NCBI GenBank assembly: GCA_028023455.1
Contig: JAQFVV010006255.1
Coordinates: forward strand, 3,782,001-3,846,000
Source of the DNA: Epiperipatus broadwayi
Lineage: Eukaryota > Onychophora > Udeonychophora > Euonychophora > Peripatidae
Reading direction: 5' to 3'
DNA: 64,000 nucleotides
In this document: positions 12,007 to 23,210 of the stretch, in pieces
How positions within the stretch are numbered: the first letter of the stretch is position 1
Layout of the letters: every line of letters begins with the position of its first letter
Made by a program: the position numbers and the translations under genes
The notes under the pieces: generated by a model
The model's input: only the letters and a program-made list of their open reading frames with translations
What the model was told of the DNA's origin: nothing
Databases searched by the model: none

Positions 12007-12918
12007 TTCTTTTAATTATATACATTCAAAGATCAGCCTTTCAAGCTAATTGTGCATGCATCTTCTGCGAGTGTTAAATAATAAATGAATACTTCACTCT
12101 ACAATACAAGATATAGTATTTAAGCAGGAATAAAAGAAATCCTCTTATTCCTATGACTCAAATTCTTTTATATGAGCAAATATGAAGTACTGTTGAGTAA
12201 AGTGTGAGAGTAGAATTCTCATTTTAAATTACTATCTACAATGTTGGAATGAATGGCATTGGTAAAATTGTCTAGAATTTACTAAACGTCACTCTAAGTG
12301 AAACTTAATTATAAGTAAATAAGCATTTATTTTTATATGATGCTATGCATACAACAGTACTTCAGATTTGCTCATATAAAAGAATTTGAGTTGTAGGAAT
12401 AAGAGGATTCCTTTTATTCCTGCATAAATACTATATCTTGTATTGTAGAGTGAAGTATTCATTTATTATTTAACACTTGCAGAAGACGCATGCACAATTA
12501 GCTTGAAAGGCTGATCTTTGAATGTATACAATTGTATGCATAGCATCATATAAAAATAAATGCTTATTTACTTATAATTAAGTTTCACTTAGAGTGACAT
12601 TTAGTAAATTCTAGACAATTTCACCAACATCATTCATTCCAACATCATAGATAGTAATTTAAAGTGAGAATTCTACTCTCACACTTTACTCAACAGTACT
12701 TTAGATTTGCTCATATAAAAGAATTTGAGTCATAGGAATAAGAGGATTCCTTTTATTCCTGCATAAATACTATATCTTGTATTGTAGAGTGAAGTATTTA
12801 TTTATTATTTAACACTCGCAGAAGATGCATGCACAATTAGCTTGAAAGGCTGATCTTTGAATGTATACAATTGAATGCATAGCGTCAAATAAAAATAAAT
12901 GCTTATTCTTTTAATTAT
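12007..12918. mobile_element. Multimeric foldback of a ~345-bp non-coding unit, 13-bp target duplication
   Basis: A unit of two parts occurs three times. U is about 180 bp (starting cttcagatttgctcatataa); V is about 165 bp (starting tatgcatagcatc). U and V lie inverted at 12020-12352. They lie directly at about 12353-12700, followed by a second U and the first bases of a second V up to 12905. The right half is therefore head-to-tail and the left half is its inversion. Perfect direct repeats ttcttttaattat lie at 12007-12019 and 12906-12918. There is no protein coding. The tandem-plus-inverted multimer with a 13-bp duplication suggests insertion of a copied multimeric RNA or switching during reverse transcription. 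Confidence 0.75.
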
Positions 12919-12969
12919 GTTTTTATTCATTTTTTTTTTCTCTTGATCTTTCCATATGTTCATTTTTCT

Positions 12970-14167
12970 GAACTGTAATGGGCATATACACCATTACATT
13001 ATTTTTTAAAAAAAAAATTGAGACATTGAAAAGTTCGCATTTAAAAACTTTTTTTTTAAACTTACTTATCTGCCTACTATATAAATTTTCTAGGTTCAAA
13101 TGCCTAGTGGCGCCCTGTAGGCAGATATGGTAAGACTCCTTTCTCCCCAATCGTTATAAATGGCACCCAATGTGGGGCCATTTATATATGTAACAGGCAT
13201 ATACACTGTTACATTATTTTTTTAAAAAAAATTGAGACATTGAAAAGTTTGCATTTAAAAACTTCTTTTTTTTAAGACATGAAAATTGAAAATTAATTCT
13301 ATCTTAAACTTGTATATATATAAAATCGCACAGATGAAAAAAATTATTAAAATAAAACTTTATTAATAAGAGAAAAAGTATTTTAAAAGCAAAAACTTAA
13401 AAAGATTTAGAGATAAAAATATATCTTTAGGTGGCAAAATAATTTAATTAATTTTATTGTATAAAATGGAAATGTTTAATTTTAATTAGTAAAAGTAAAC
13501 TAGCCCTTGGGCATTTCAAAATTCATAAGCAAAGGTCAGATAGGAGAAGAAAAACAATAGGAACAGAATGGCCAATAAAAGAAATCTATTGAGGAATCGG
13601 ACCTTAGCAAAAGGATCATCATCATCAATGACGTAATGCCCATTGGATCCGAAAGTTTACATATAAAAAAAAAATTATTTCCAAACTTTTTCTTTTATAT
13701 GTAAACTTTCGGATCCAATGGGCATTATGTCATCGATCCTTTCACTGAGGTCCGATTCCCCGATGGTTTTCTTTCATTGGCCATTCTGTTCCTATTGTTT
13801 TTCCTCTCCTATCTGACCTTTGCTTATGAATTTTGAAATGCCCAAGGGCTAGTTTACTTTTACTAATTAAAATTAAACATTTCCATTTTATACAATAGAA
13901 TTAATTAAATTATTTTGCCACCTAAAGATATATTTTTATCTCTAAATCTTTTTAAGTTTTTGCTTTTAAAATACTTTTTCTCTTATTAATAAAGTTTTAT
14001 TTTAATAATTTTTTTCATCTGTGCGATTTTATATATATATGAGTTTAAGATAGAATTAATTTTCAATTTTCATGTCTTAAAAAAAAAGTTTTTAAATGCG
14101 AACATTTAAATGTCTCAATTTTTTTTAAAAAAAAATAATGTAGCGGCGTATATGCCCGTTACAGAAC
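12970..14167. mobile_element. TG...CA foldback, LTR-derived in appearance, 4-bp target duplication
   Basis: The segment 12974-14163 starts tgtaatgggcatataca and ends tatgcccgttaca, and is flanked by gaac at 12970-12973 and 14164-14167. A second start tgtaacaggcatataca at 13189 opens a foldback with arms of about 480 bp (13189-13666 and 13693-14163). TG...CA ends with a 4-bp duplication fit LTR retrotransposons, so this may be rearranged or inverted LTR copies with no coding left. The first 92 bp (12974-13065) repeat the arm start in direct orientation, and 13066-13188 is unique. Confidence 0.55.
13066..13130 (+). other. Hairpin with T-arm-like loop inside the LTR-like foldback
   Basis: Arms cttacttatctgcctac and gtaggcagatatggtaag pair over about 17 positions with one bulge. 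The loop contains a smaller stem, ctagg/cctag, closing ttcaaatg, which looks like a tRNA T-arm and matches a B box. It is followed by tggcgcc. Just downstream, 13150-13168 reads tggcacccaatgtggggcc, similar to a retroelement primer-binding region. Function unknown. Confidence 0.35.
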
Positions 14168-15463
14168 ATTTCATTATATTTATAATGAGTATAATGAATT
14201 GATCACCAAATTGGTTAGAAATCTATTTTTGAATGGACTTTGCATTTTTAACTATTTGTACCTGATTGATTTTAATTATCTATCTTAAATCTTAAATAAA
14301 TTACTGGTTTATATTATTGTTGAATTATCAATTCATATCTTCATTATCTTTTAATATGTGTATATAGACTCAATAATCTCACTATTTAAATTACTAAAAA
14401 TATTCTTGATACTTATGTTTTATTTTTGTCTTTCATTTTTATTAATTTAATGCTATTTTATTTTTAATTCTCTAAGATCAATAAGAATTTACTACATATA
14501 GTTTCAAATGTTTAACTTCTAATAAAAACATATTTGAATTTTGTTTTCTTCCTAGATGTAGAAAAATATCTTAGCATCACACTGGGTCACTGAATATGTA
14601 ATAAAATTGAAGTGTGTGAAGGAATCTGCCTACATCTATTTACAAAAATCATACAGTGGTTCATAAAATATATAAAATAATGCAGACTCTGTCTGCTAAA
14701 TGATAATAAAGTCTCATGTTGGGCAATTGAACATCTTTATTATTATAATAAAAAGCAAGATATCATCAGCATGCAGCTTCACATTGGGCTATCAAAAATG
14801 CAATGGAATATAAAGAAAATCATATTAAATAACAGTAGGTATGAGCATGCATATGTGGATAGTGAAACAACTAAAATATTTTAACTACATATACATCCTT
14901 AGAGTAGAAACTTTTATATTTTTGAAATATCATTTGCCTTCTAGACATAATAATGAAAGTATAACATGACCCCAAAATAACCAGAACTTTGTAATAAAAA
15001 AAAGAGGAATTTATTTTTAAGTATTGCAAATTGAATCACTTTCAAAGTATAGTCTCTTTAATGCAATACACTGGTCTAAACCTATTTTCTTAAAGTAGTC
15101 TGGAAATACTTGAAAAGTGATGCATTTTAATGCCTCTCATTTTTTCTTCACCATTTCTAAGTCTGCAAAAAAAAAAAGAAACATTTTTTATTTATTTGAG
15201 AAATTAAAAAGAACTTATATAGGACAAGATTGAGCAAATCTGATAGCCAATGGATAAGTTCGGTCATGCTGAATTTAATTAAAAACTGTTTACATTCAAG
15301 TTTTATGCACTAGTCACACTGTTGCAAAGAAACATACATTTCTCACTTTGATACAAAATCGGTTGTTTATGTTTTATCACATCATGCAAAAGTTTCAGAA
15401 CTTGTAGCTTTTAAATGCCTGACAATTACAAATGAAATATAAGTGAATAATTGTCAATTGCAT
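14168..15463. other. Gene-free AT-rich stretch
   Basis: No ORF or repeat I can support. Confidence 0.6.
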
Positions 15464-15661
15464 CTAAAAAAACTCAGTAGCATTTTGACATTTGACTTCA
15501 TTAGCCATTGATTTTTTGGGATGTGGTAAATTTAACACTTTTATTAAATCCCACATAAACTTGTGTTCTTCCAGAGAAACTTGCTTATAAACTCTTTCAA
15601 GCATTGCAACTGTTTTACCTGCTATTTTTTCTAAAAAAAAACAACAACAACAGAATTTCAC
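15464..15661 (-). CDS. Candidate exon or decayed coding fragment, function unknown
   Basis: On the minus strand a pyrimidine tract (tgttgttgtttttttttag) looks like a splice acceptor. It opens into about 54 codons of non-repetitive sequence: EKIAGKTVAMLERVYKQ, then a MWDLIKVLNLPHPKK segment and NEVKCQNATEFF. The amino-acid balance (K, E, L, V, with W, H, P and C present) is more protein-like than other ORFs nearby. The frame ends in a run of seven T. One extra base would keep it open for about 12 more codons. I recognise no family. It could be an exon of a host gene, a transposase fragment, or chance. Confidence 0.2.
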   Translation of the reverse strand: MKFCCCCFFLEKIAGKTVAMLERVYKQVSLEEHKFMWDLIKVLNLPHPKKSMANEVKCQNATEFF

Positions 15662-18600
15662 ATTATTCTAACTTTTCAGCTTTAACAAAAATTGGCAAAT
15701 ACATAAAACACACTTTACAAAAAAAAGTGTTGTGTGACCCTATTTTTACATAATGTTGTCATTTGAAAAATTGATGCAGAAGAGCCCTGCAAAAAGTATC
15801 TAGAAGCAGAAGCATGTACTAAAATAAATGTGGCTGCCAGAAAATGATTCTGATTATTTTTGGGTCCCCCATCATACAAGTAGTTTTAAATTCATCAGAA
15901 CTAGACTATAAAACTCAATAGTTCTTTCAGTTATGAAAATGTAAATTCAAAATCTTAATTAGTTAATAATATATAAAAAGAATATTAAATAAAGCTAAGA
16001 TGGTATTTTAAGTTTTGGCAATGAAATGGTATTTCATTGCCAAAACACATGAATCAGGCAGGAATAGCAATAGGAATTTAAAATATAACTTATATGGTTA
16101 GAATAAAATCAAAGTAAATAGGGACAGAATTAAATAAATAGTTTAGACCATTAAGCAAATAGATTTAATATACATTTATGTGCATGTATGTGAGTGTATT
16201 TGCATGAAAAATATCTGATAAAGTATGGATTTTAAAGAAATAAAAAGATAAAATACATTTTAATTATATTCACAAAATGTTTTAAAAAAAGAAAAGAAAA
16301 TATTTATTTTTGTCACTCACAGAAAAAAAAAAAAACATTCTTTAGATCAAAATTTTTAGAGATTAATTAAACTATTTGGATATTAAAAAGAAAAAAAATG
16401 TTTTTAATTAAAAGATAAAATAAAAATTCTTTATTAATAGTTTTTATTAGTCATTAATTAGGCCAGAGATTATCTGATAATGAATATTGTTGATCATACA
16501 TTTATAATTATATCTCTCCACAAAGTATTCAAAGTGGATAGAAACCAATCCCTACCTTGCATGAGAGTGTCATAGCAAAAATTACACCACAGAAATATTC
16601 TTTATTGAAAGTCCTTTATGATTGTTATTTTTTGCTTTATTTCTCTTGCACTGTGACAGTTTTAAATTTTTTCATTAGTTACAAATATCCATAATTAAGT
16701 TTAAGATTAAACCACTATTATTTATCAGAATGTAATAAATTTGACAACTTCATTTGATAGATTTTTTTGTTTACAAATAAAGTAAATTCTAAATAATTAA
16801 ATTGACCTTTGAAAATATTAAAAAATTATATTATAATCAAAAATAGATGTATTTCATCATTGTTGTGAGGAAGAGCATTTTCATTTTCAGAAAACAAATG
16901 AAATCTATTTTATTTGCTATTTGTTTTTAAAATGTGAATGAATAAATATCAATATCTTATAAACCTATCAAATTATGCTTTAAAGATTAAAAAATTTATA
17001 ATACTTTTTATAGTATAGCAAAATATTCTAACAGATGGACACTTTTTTCACTGATTATGTATTAGCAAACAACTTGTAAATGCTCTCTGGGTAATTTGTG
17101 TTGTCCAAAAATATGACATTACATTTTTAAAAATAAAACATTTACATTCAAGATAAATAAGTAATATTTTTTATTCCTGATTTTTAATAATTATTACACA
17201 ATTATTGTACAAAAATAGTTGTGAATTTTAAAAAACTCACAAAAAAATCAAGGTTTTTGTTATTCAAACTATTTTTTCCAAATAATGTCATAAAAATGTG
17301 TGATGTCAGAGACACAATAGAGCCCCATCAAAGAAGGGCCTAAGATTCTTTCATGTCACCAAATTTTCATTTATTCTGACATCTATAGAATTTTTTGGAA
17401 TTATTACTTTAGAATAAAATATATATGATATTAAAGAAATTTTTAAAAATAAAGTTTGTTAAAACTCTTAACAAGAGCAAAGAAATTCTCAAGTGAAGTA
17501 CTTCATACAAAATAATTAAAAGCTTAATTAAATAAAAATAATTCTTTTATACTTATCCTTATCTATATTTTCAGATTATGAATGATTAATTAAATAAAAT
17601 ACAAGTTAATCCAAAAGATAATAAAATTCTTTAAAAAAATCTAAAAATACATAACAAAAATAGAATACATAGTTAAAAGTATAAAAGGACTCATAATAAG
17701 CAAAAAGTTTCAATGAAGTTTTAGTTTTATAAAAGGGAGTGAGACTGAGCTCTTTGTAAAGTCATGAAATTATACCAGTTTTTGTGTCTATCCTACATTA
17801 AAAAATAGAAGAAAAAGTTTTGATTTACTCAAATTTCCCGAGGAGCTCCATGAAGTTAATTTTAAGTGCTACCAATTTAACTAAACTGCAGAGTAGAAGT
17901 CAAATTCTTACTAAATAAATGCTATACTTCAGTAATATTTCAAGAAAATATCAATTAAGTCTAAAAGACTTATAGTGATTATAGCAAAATGTGTTAATTA
18001 CTATGATGTGAGACTGAAAGTGATTCTAGTTCTACATCACCACATGAAGCTTTAATATTACTAAAAAAATCATTAAAAATATTTGCAAAGTATGTATATA
18101 CATATGGGCTCAAAGATGTAACATTTACTCTTATTTCAAAATATATTAGAAACTCTCTCTAAATGAATTAATGTTAAGTGCTCCCTATATTCTAAAACAG
18201 TCATGAAAGTATTATTACTATTTTATGCGAGTAAATGCATTTAAATATATACTTATTTTATATAATGATTTTGTTTATATAATTCCTTTTGTAAAAAAAA
18301 AAAAAAAGGAAAAAGAAAATTCAAGCATGTTTAATGTAAAAGATAAACAAGGAAATTTTTTTATATAACTTAAAAATGATGTGATTCATTTTTAAAGAGA
18401 AGAAGAAAAAAAAGAAAATTAAAATTGTTTTATTTAAACCATTCAGTTTCTAGTATTAAATATATATCATTTAGATTATCAATTAAAAATGTTTTATGTT
18501 TAATATCTTAGAGAGTTATCAAGAAATGATTTAATTAAGGTTAAAAAATATCTATATATAAAATATATTCTAGTATCAATTTAAAAGATTATGCAAAATA

Positions 18601-19906
18601 AATGATTGAATATGTGTTAGTGTGGATGAATCCTATGCAAACCGATATTTAAAGATGAAGTTATTTTATTTTTGTGAATTTTTAGTGAGAATTATTTAGA
18701 ATAATTTGGGCAAGTTAATATTTTAGGATTAATAATGCCGTTGGAATAGTTAATAATTGTAGGATCGATTGTTTTATATTAATTTGTGAAAACAAATATA
18801 TATCTCTACAGTTCACGTGCGTATTCATTTCAGGGTAGAGTTGAATAATAAAAGCATATTATTGTGAGATTTATATAATTTATATTACGATAGAATGAGA
18901 CTGTATATTAAATAATTAAGAAAATATTTATTTGTGTGATACTTATACCACCTAGTTTAACAAAGCAATTTATCGAGTTCAATAATATAAATAATATGAG
19001 TATATTAAGATAATGATTTTTGTATAAAAGTTATTTAGTTAATATAGATGCAAAATTCTGTTTTGAAGTTGTTTTAAATAAAGTGTGAAAAACATTGATT
19101 GAAATAGAATAAAGTTATTGCAGTCATGAAGTATTATGCTCTGAATGATTTCCATCTAGGATGAAGTATTTATTCAAGCAAGAGGGTTGTGATATGAGAA
19201 TAGCAAGAGTTCACATATGTGATGATTATAAATCGAAGTTTGGATACTGCTTGTGTTTTAAATATTGACACATTATAAGAATATTGAATCATCACTTTCC
19301 TATTAAAATACAATAAAATATTATTGATAATAAAAGTTATAAGTTGTTTTTAGTTACCTAAACCATTATTATAGTTCAGAATGGGATCATTAAAATCGAT
19401 AAATTTGAATATATGTGTCATATTCTGTTTACACATACACACACTTTGTGAAACATTTAAAATTGTAAGAAATGAATTGAAAATAAAAGCTACGTCTATT
19501 AAAAACAATGAAAAGAGAGATAACATGATTGACATCAAGAACTGAATAATATTGAAACTGGTAAATCTTATTCAATGAAAAATGATATATTATAGAGTGT
19601 GCTAGTGGGAGGTATATGTGCCTATTCAATAGTAACATATAATTTTTATATTCTTTAATTTATTACTGTGAAGTTTATTATTTTAGAAGCAAACCTCATG
19701 GAAGTGATGTCATCCAAATGAAAACCAAGGTGGACATCTATTTTGTTGTCTATGGAATTAAATGGTGTTAAAATAGTTAATCAGACTTTAAAGTCCACAG
19801 TCATATGCTCCACTTAGTTTTTATTATGATGATGATTTGTTTTATGTTATATTAATAAAGTATTCATTCATTAAATTCTTGTTTGATGATGTCTACTTGA
19901 TCATTA
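15662..19906. other. Gene-free AT-rich stretch with one perfect hairpin
   Basis: Nothing coding is supported. At 16012-16046 a perfect 16-bp stem, gttttggcaatgaaat, closes on the 3-base loop ggt. Many A- and T-runs. Confidence 0.55.
16012..16046. repeat. Perfect 16-bp hairpin, 3-base loop
   Basis: Left arm 16012-16027 and right arm 16031-16046 are exact reverse complements around ggt. It is not followed by a T-run and is not next to a gene. Confidence 0.8.
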
Positions 19907-20127
19907 CAATATATATATATATGACGAAACTTAAATATATTCCAAACAACGGTAAACAATTTATAATATTATATAAATAAAAACTCATAAAGAAATATTT
20001 TCGATTATATTCATAATCATTTTCAACTCAACTTTCAGAATGGAATCATCAATTACCAACCGGAAACACATGTCAATTTAAATATCCCACAATTCATTAA
20101 TCCTAACATTTGCTGACTGCCTGTTTA

Positions 20128-21375
20128 TTATGTATTTTTATATCTACTAATAAAAACTGCCTCTTTAATTTTTCTTTTTTCATTATCTCTCTCTTGGCCT
20201 AAAATTTTTATTTTATTTATATCAAAATTAAACCTAAAATTACAATTCCTATCATGATCATAAAAAACAGATTCAGTATATAATTTGACTTCATTATTAT
20301 TATCATTACATATCTGTACATTTTTCAAAACTCTTTTATACAACAATTTATGTTCTTTAATTCTTTTCTCCATATTACATCTAGATTCCCCTACCTATGA
20401 TAAGTTACACCCACAAAAAAGCCTATAAATTATATTACGTTATTTTTTTCTAACTTATCTTTTCAATTATTAACCATTCTATTTAAATTACCTGACCCAT
20501 AAAATGAAACATTATATATACTATTATAATTTTTTTTTCATAAATTTTACTTGCTTATTATTATAAAAAGGCAAAGAAATCCACTTCTTACTCTCAATTT
20601 CTTCATCACCAGTATTTCTATTAATTATCTTACTAAATTGACAAACCACTTGCTAAATTTCTTTTACATTATAACCTACACGTAATAACTCACTTACATA
20701 ATTTTCAATATTTTTCTTTTTATCACATGCATATTTACACAAAATATCATTTCTATGTAAAAAAGACCTAAAACCAGCCATTTTATAATTATGTGGCACT
20801 TTAGATAAATATGGAATATACCCGCTGGTTTCAATAGGTTTAATAAACAATTTATAATCAATCATATTATTGTTCCTTGAAATTATCAAATCTAAATATT
20901 TAATACTGTTATTATATTCTTTCTCCATAGTCCAAATAAGACCTTTTAATTTATTATATTCATCAAAAATTTTATCAATCATTTCTGAAGAAGCACATAT
21001 AAAAACATCCATCCACATATCTCATATATATCTTAATATTTCCCCTAAATATAAATTTGTTTAAAATCTTTTCTTCATAATATGACAAAACAAAACTGCA
21101 TAATTGTACCACCATTGGTAATCCCATTGGCCATCCTTTACTCATCTTATAAAACTTACCATTAAAGGATGCAACAATATTTTGTTCAATAAAATTTAAA
21201 GCCTTCATCAGAAAACATATTAATTGATTATCCACTTTCTTCTCCAATAAAGCTTGATGAATTATTTTAATTGAATCAACTCTATCAATAGATCCATACA
21301 TTTCAGAAACATCCAATGACACCAAAACATCATCACAATCCAAACTTAAATCTTTAATTTTTTCAACAAAATCAA
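20128..21375 (-). pseudogene. PLE-B left copy: RT palm/thumb and GIY-YIG endonuclease, broken
   Basis: Reading from 21375 down, the frame begins inside the RT (a DVLVSLDVSEMYGS segment), continues through GWPMGLPMV and the catalytic YMRYVDG, where the second catalytic aspartate is changed (YVDD in the sister copy), then the thumb. Small frameshifts near 21000 and 20650 break the frame. The endonuclease begins in the C-G-C segment near 20410, then has a TAG stop at 20395-20397 where family members carry the Y of Y-V/I-G. It continues as VGES and KRIKEHK to about 20128. The copy is 5'-truncated at 21375. Not functional. Confidence 0.85.
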
Positions 21376-21376
21376 A

Positions 21377-22972
21377 TTAAATTTTGAATTGATTGGCAAA
21401 TATAATGTTGATTCAGAAAGAATGAAATTTATTAATAACATTTTATTAAAGGCAAAGAATAAAGGAATAAATGATAATGTGTATTATTCATTATATCCTT
21501 CAAGTGCTATTTGTCCACATGTATTTGCTAATGTAAAATTACATAAAAAAGGTTATCCACTTAGAATAATTTTGGATTTTGGAGGGTCTTTTATGTATAA
21601 GACTAGTAAATATGTAGCTAAAATTTTACAAGATTTACTTGGATTTGGAAAATATTCTGTAACATCATCATTTGATTTTGTTGAAAAAATTAAAGATTTA
21701 AGTTTGGACTGTGATGATGTTTTAGTGTCATTGGATGTTTCTGAAATGTATGGATCTATTGATAGAGTTGATTCAATTAAAATAATTCATCAAGCTTTAT
21801 TGAAGAAGAAAGTGGATAATCAATTAATATGTTTTCTGATGAAGGCTTTAAATTTTATTGCACAAAATATTGTTGCATCCTTTAATGGTAAATTTTATAA
21901 GATGAGTAAAGGATGGCCAATGGGATTACCAATGGTGGCACAGTTATGCAGTTTTGTTTTGTCATATTATGAAGAAAAGATTTTAAACAAACTTATATTT
22001 ATGGGAAATATTAAGATATATATGAGATATGTGGATGATGTTTTTATATGTGCTCCTTCAGAAATGATTGATAAAATTTTTGATGAATATAATAAATTAA
22101 AAGGTCTTATTTGGACTATGGAGAAAGGATATAATAACAGTATTAAATATTTAGATTTGATAATTTCAAGGAACAATAATACGATTGATTATAAATTGTT
22201 TATTAAACCTATTGAAACCAGAGGGTATATTCCATATTTATCTAAAGTGCCACATAATTATAAAATGGCTAGTTTTAGGTCTTTTTTACATAGAAATGAT
22301 ATTTTGTGTAAATATGCATGTGATAAAAAGAAAAATATTGAAAATTATGTAAGTGAGTTATTAAGTGTAGGTTATAATGTAAAAGAAATTTATCAAGTGG
22401 TTTGTCAATTTAGTAAGAAAATTAATAGAAATACTGGTGATGAAGAAGTTGAGAGTAAGATGTGGATTTCTTTGCCTTTTTATAATAATAAGCAAGTAAA
22501 ATTTATGAAAAAAATGTATAATAGTATATATAATGTTTCATTTTATGGGTCAGGTAATTTAAATAGAATGGTTAATAATTCAAAAGATAAGTTAGAAAAA
22601 AATAACGTGAGTAATATAATTTATAGAATTTTTTGTGGGTATATCTTATCATAAGTAGGGGAATCTAGATGTAATATAGAGAAAAGAATTAAAGAACATA
22701 AATTGTTGTATAAAAGAGTTTTGAAAAATGTACAGATATGTAATGATAATAATAATGAAGTCAAGTTATATACTGAATCTGTTTTTTATGATCATGAAAG
22801 GAATTGTAATTTTAGGTTTAATTTTGATATAAATAAAATAAAAATTTTAGGCCAAGAGAGAGATAATGAAAAAAGAAAAATTAAAGAGGCAGTTTTTATT
22901 AGTAGGTATAAAAATACGATAATAAACAGGCAGTCATCAAATGTTAGGATTAATGAATTGTGGGATATTTAA
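21377..22972 (+). pseudogene. PLE-B right copy: Penelope-like RT and GIY-YIG endonuclease, one in-frame stop
   Basis: An open frame runs from the junction at 21377 to a TAA at 22652-22654. It covers most of the RT: ANVKLHKKGYPLR (fingers), VLVSLDVSEMYGS (first catalytic aspartate), KGWPMGLPMVAQL, and YMRYVDDVFI with the catalytic DD. It then carries a linker and the start of GIY-YIG (IIYRIFCG). The stop replaces the codon for the Y of the Y-x-G motif. Beyond it the same frame continues with VGES, EKRIKEHK and the C-terminal endonuclease region to the natural stop at 22970-22972. The 5' part of the RT is missing. In this family RT and GIY-YIG act together in target-primed insertion. The copy is inactive as it stands. 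Confidence 0.9.
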
Positions 22973-23161
22973 ATCGACATGTGTTTCCGGTTGGTAATTG
23001 ATGATTCCATTTTGAAAGTTGAGTTGAAAATGATTATGAATATAATCGAAAATATGTCTTTATGAGTTTGTATTTATATAATATTATAAATTGTTTATCG
23101 TTGTTTGGAATATATTTAAGTTTCATTATTGTATTATTAATATTAGCGGACATTTATTTTG

Positions 23162-23166
<5 letters not shown>

Positions 23167-23206
<40 letters not shown>
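23167..23206. repeat. (AT)20 microsatellite at the PLE-B right end
   Basis: Forty bases of pure alternating AT abut the tail of PLE-B. A shorter TA run abuts its left end, so this is probably the expanded target site. Confidence 0.9.

Positions 23207-23210
<4 letters not shown>

Larger units (their letters stand above)
19907..23206. mobile_element. PLE-B: head-to-head Penelope-like element between TA repeats
   Basis: Two copies of one element face away from each other. The minus-strand copy runs from 21375 down to about 19920 and the plus-strand copy from 21376 to about 23160. The plus copy carries about 290 bp more 5' sequence (21376-21668), which forms the loop between the arms. Both copies share RT, GIY-YIG and a 3' end that includes ccggttggtaattgatgatt. 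The right end has about 45 bp of tail absent from the left. Outer flanks are TA repeats on both sides (about 19908-19922 and 23167-23206), consistent with insertion into a TA microsatellite. Coding strands are strikingly C-poor. Confidence 0.85.

Noticed and set aside
22984-23040. Possible hammerhead in the PLE-B 3' end (attgatgattccattttgaaag)
   Set aside because: The first core base is T not C, and no stem II fits before GAAA in either copy.
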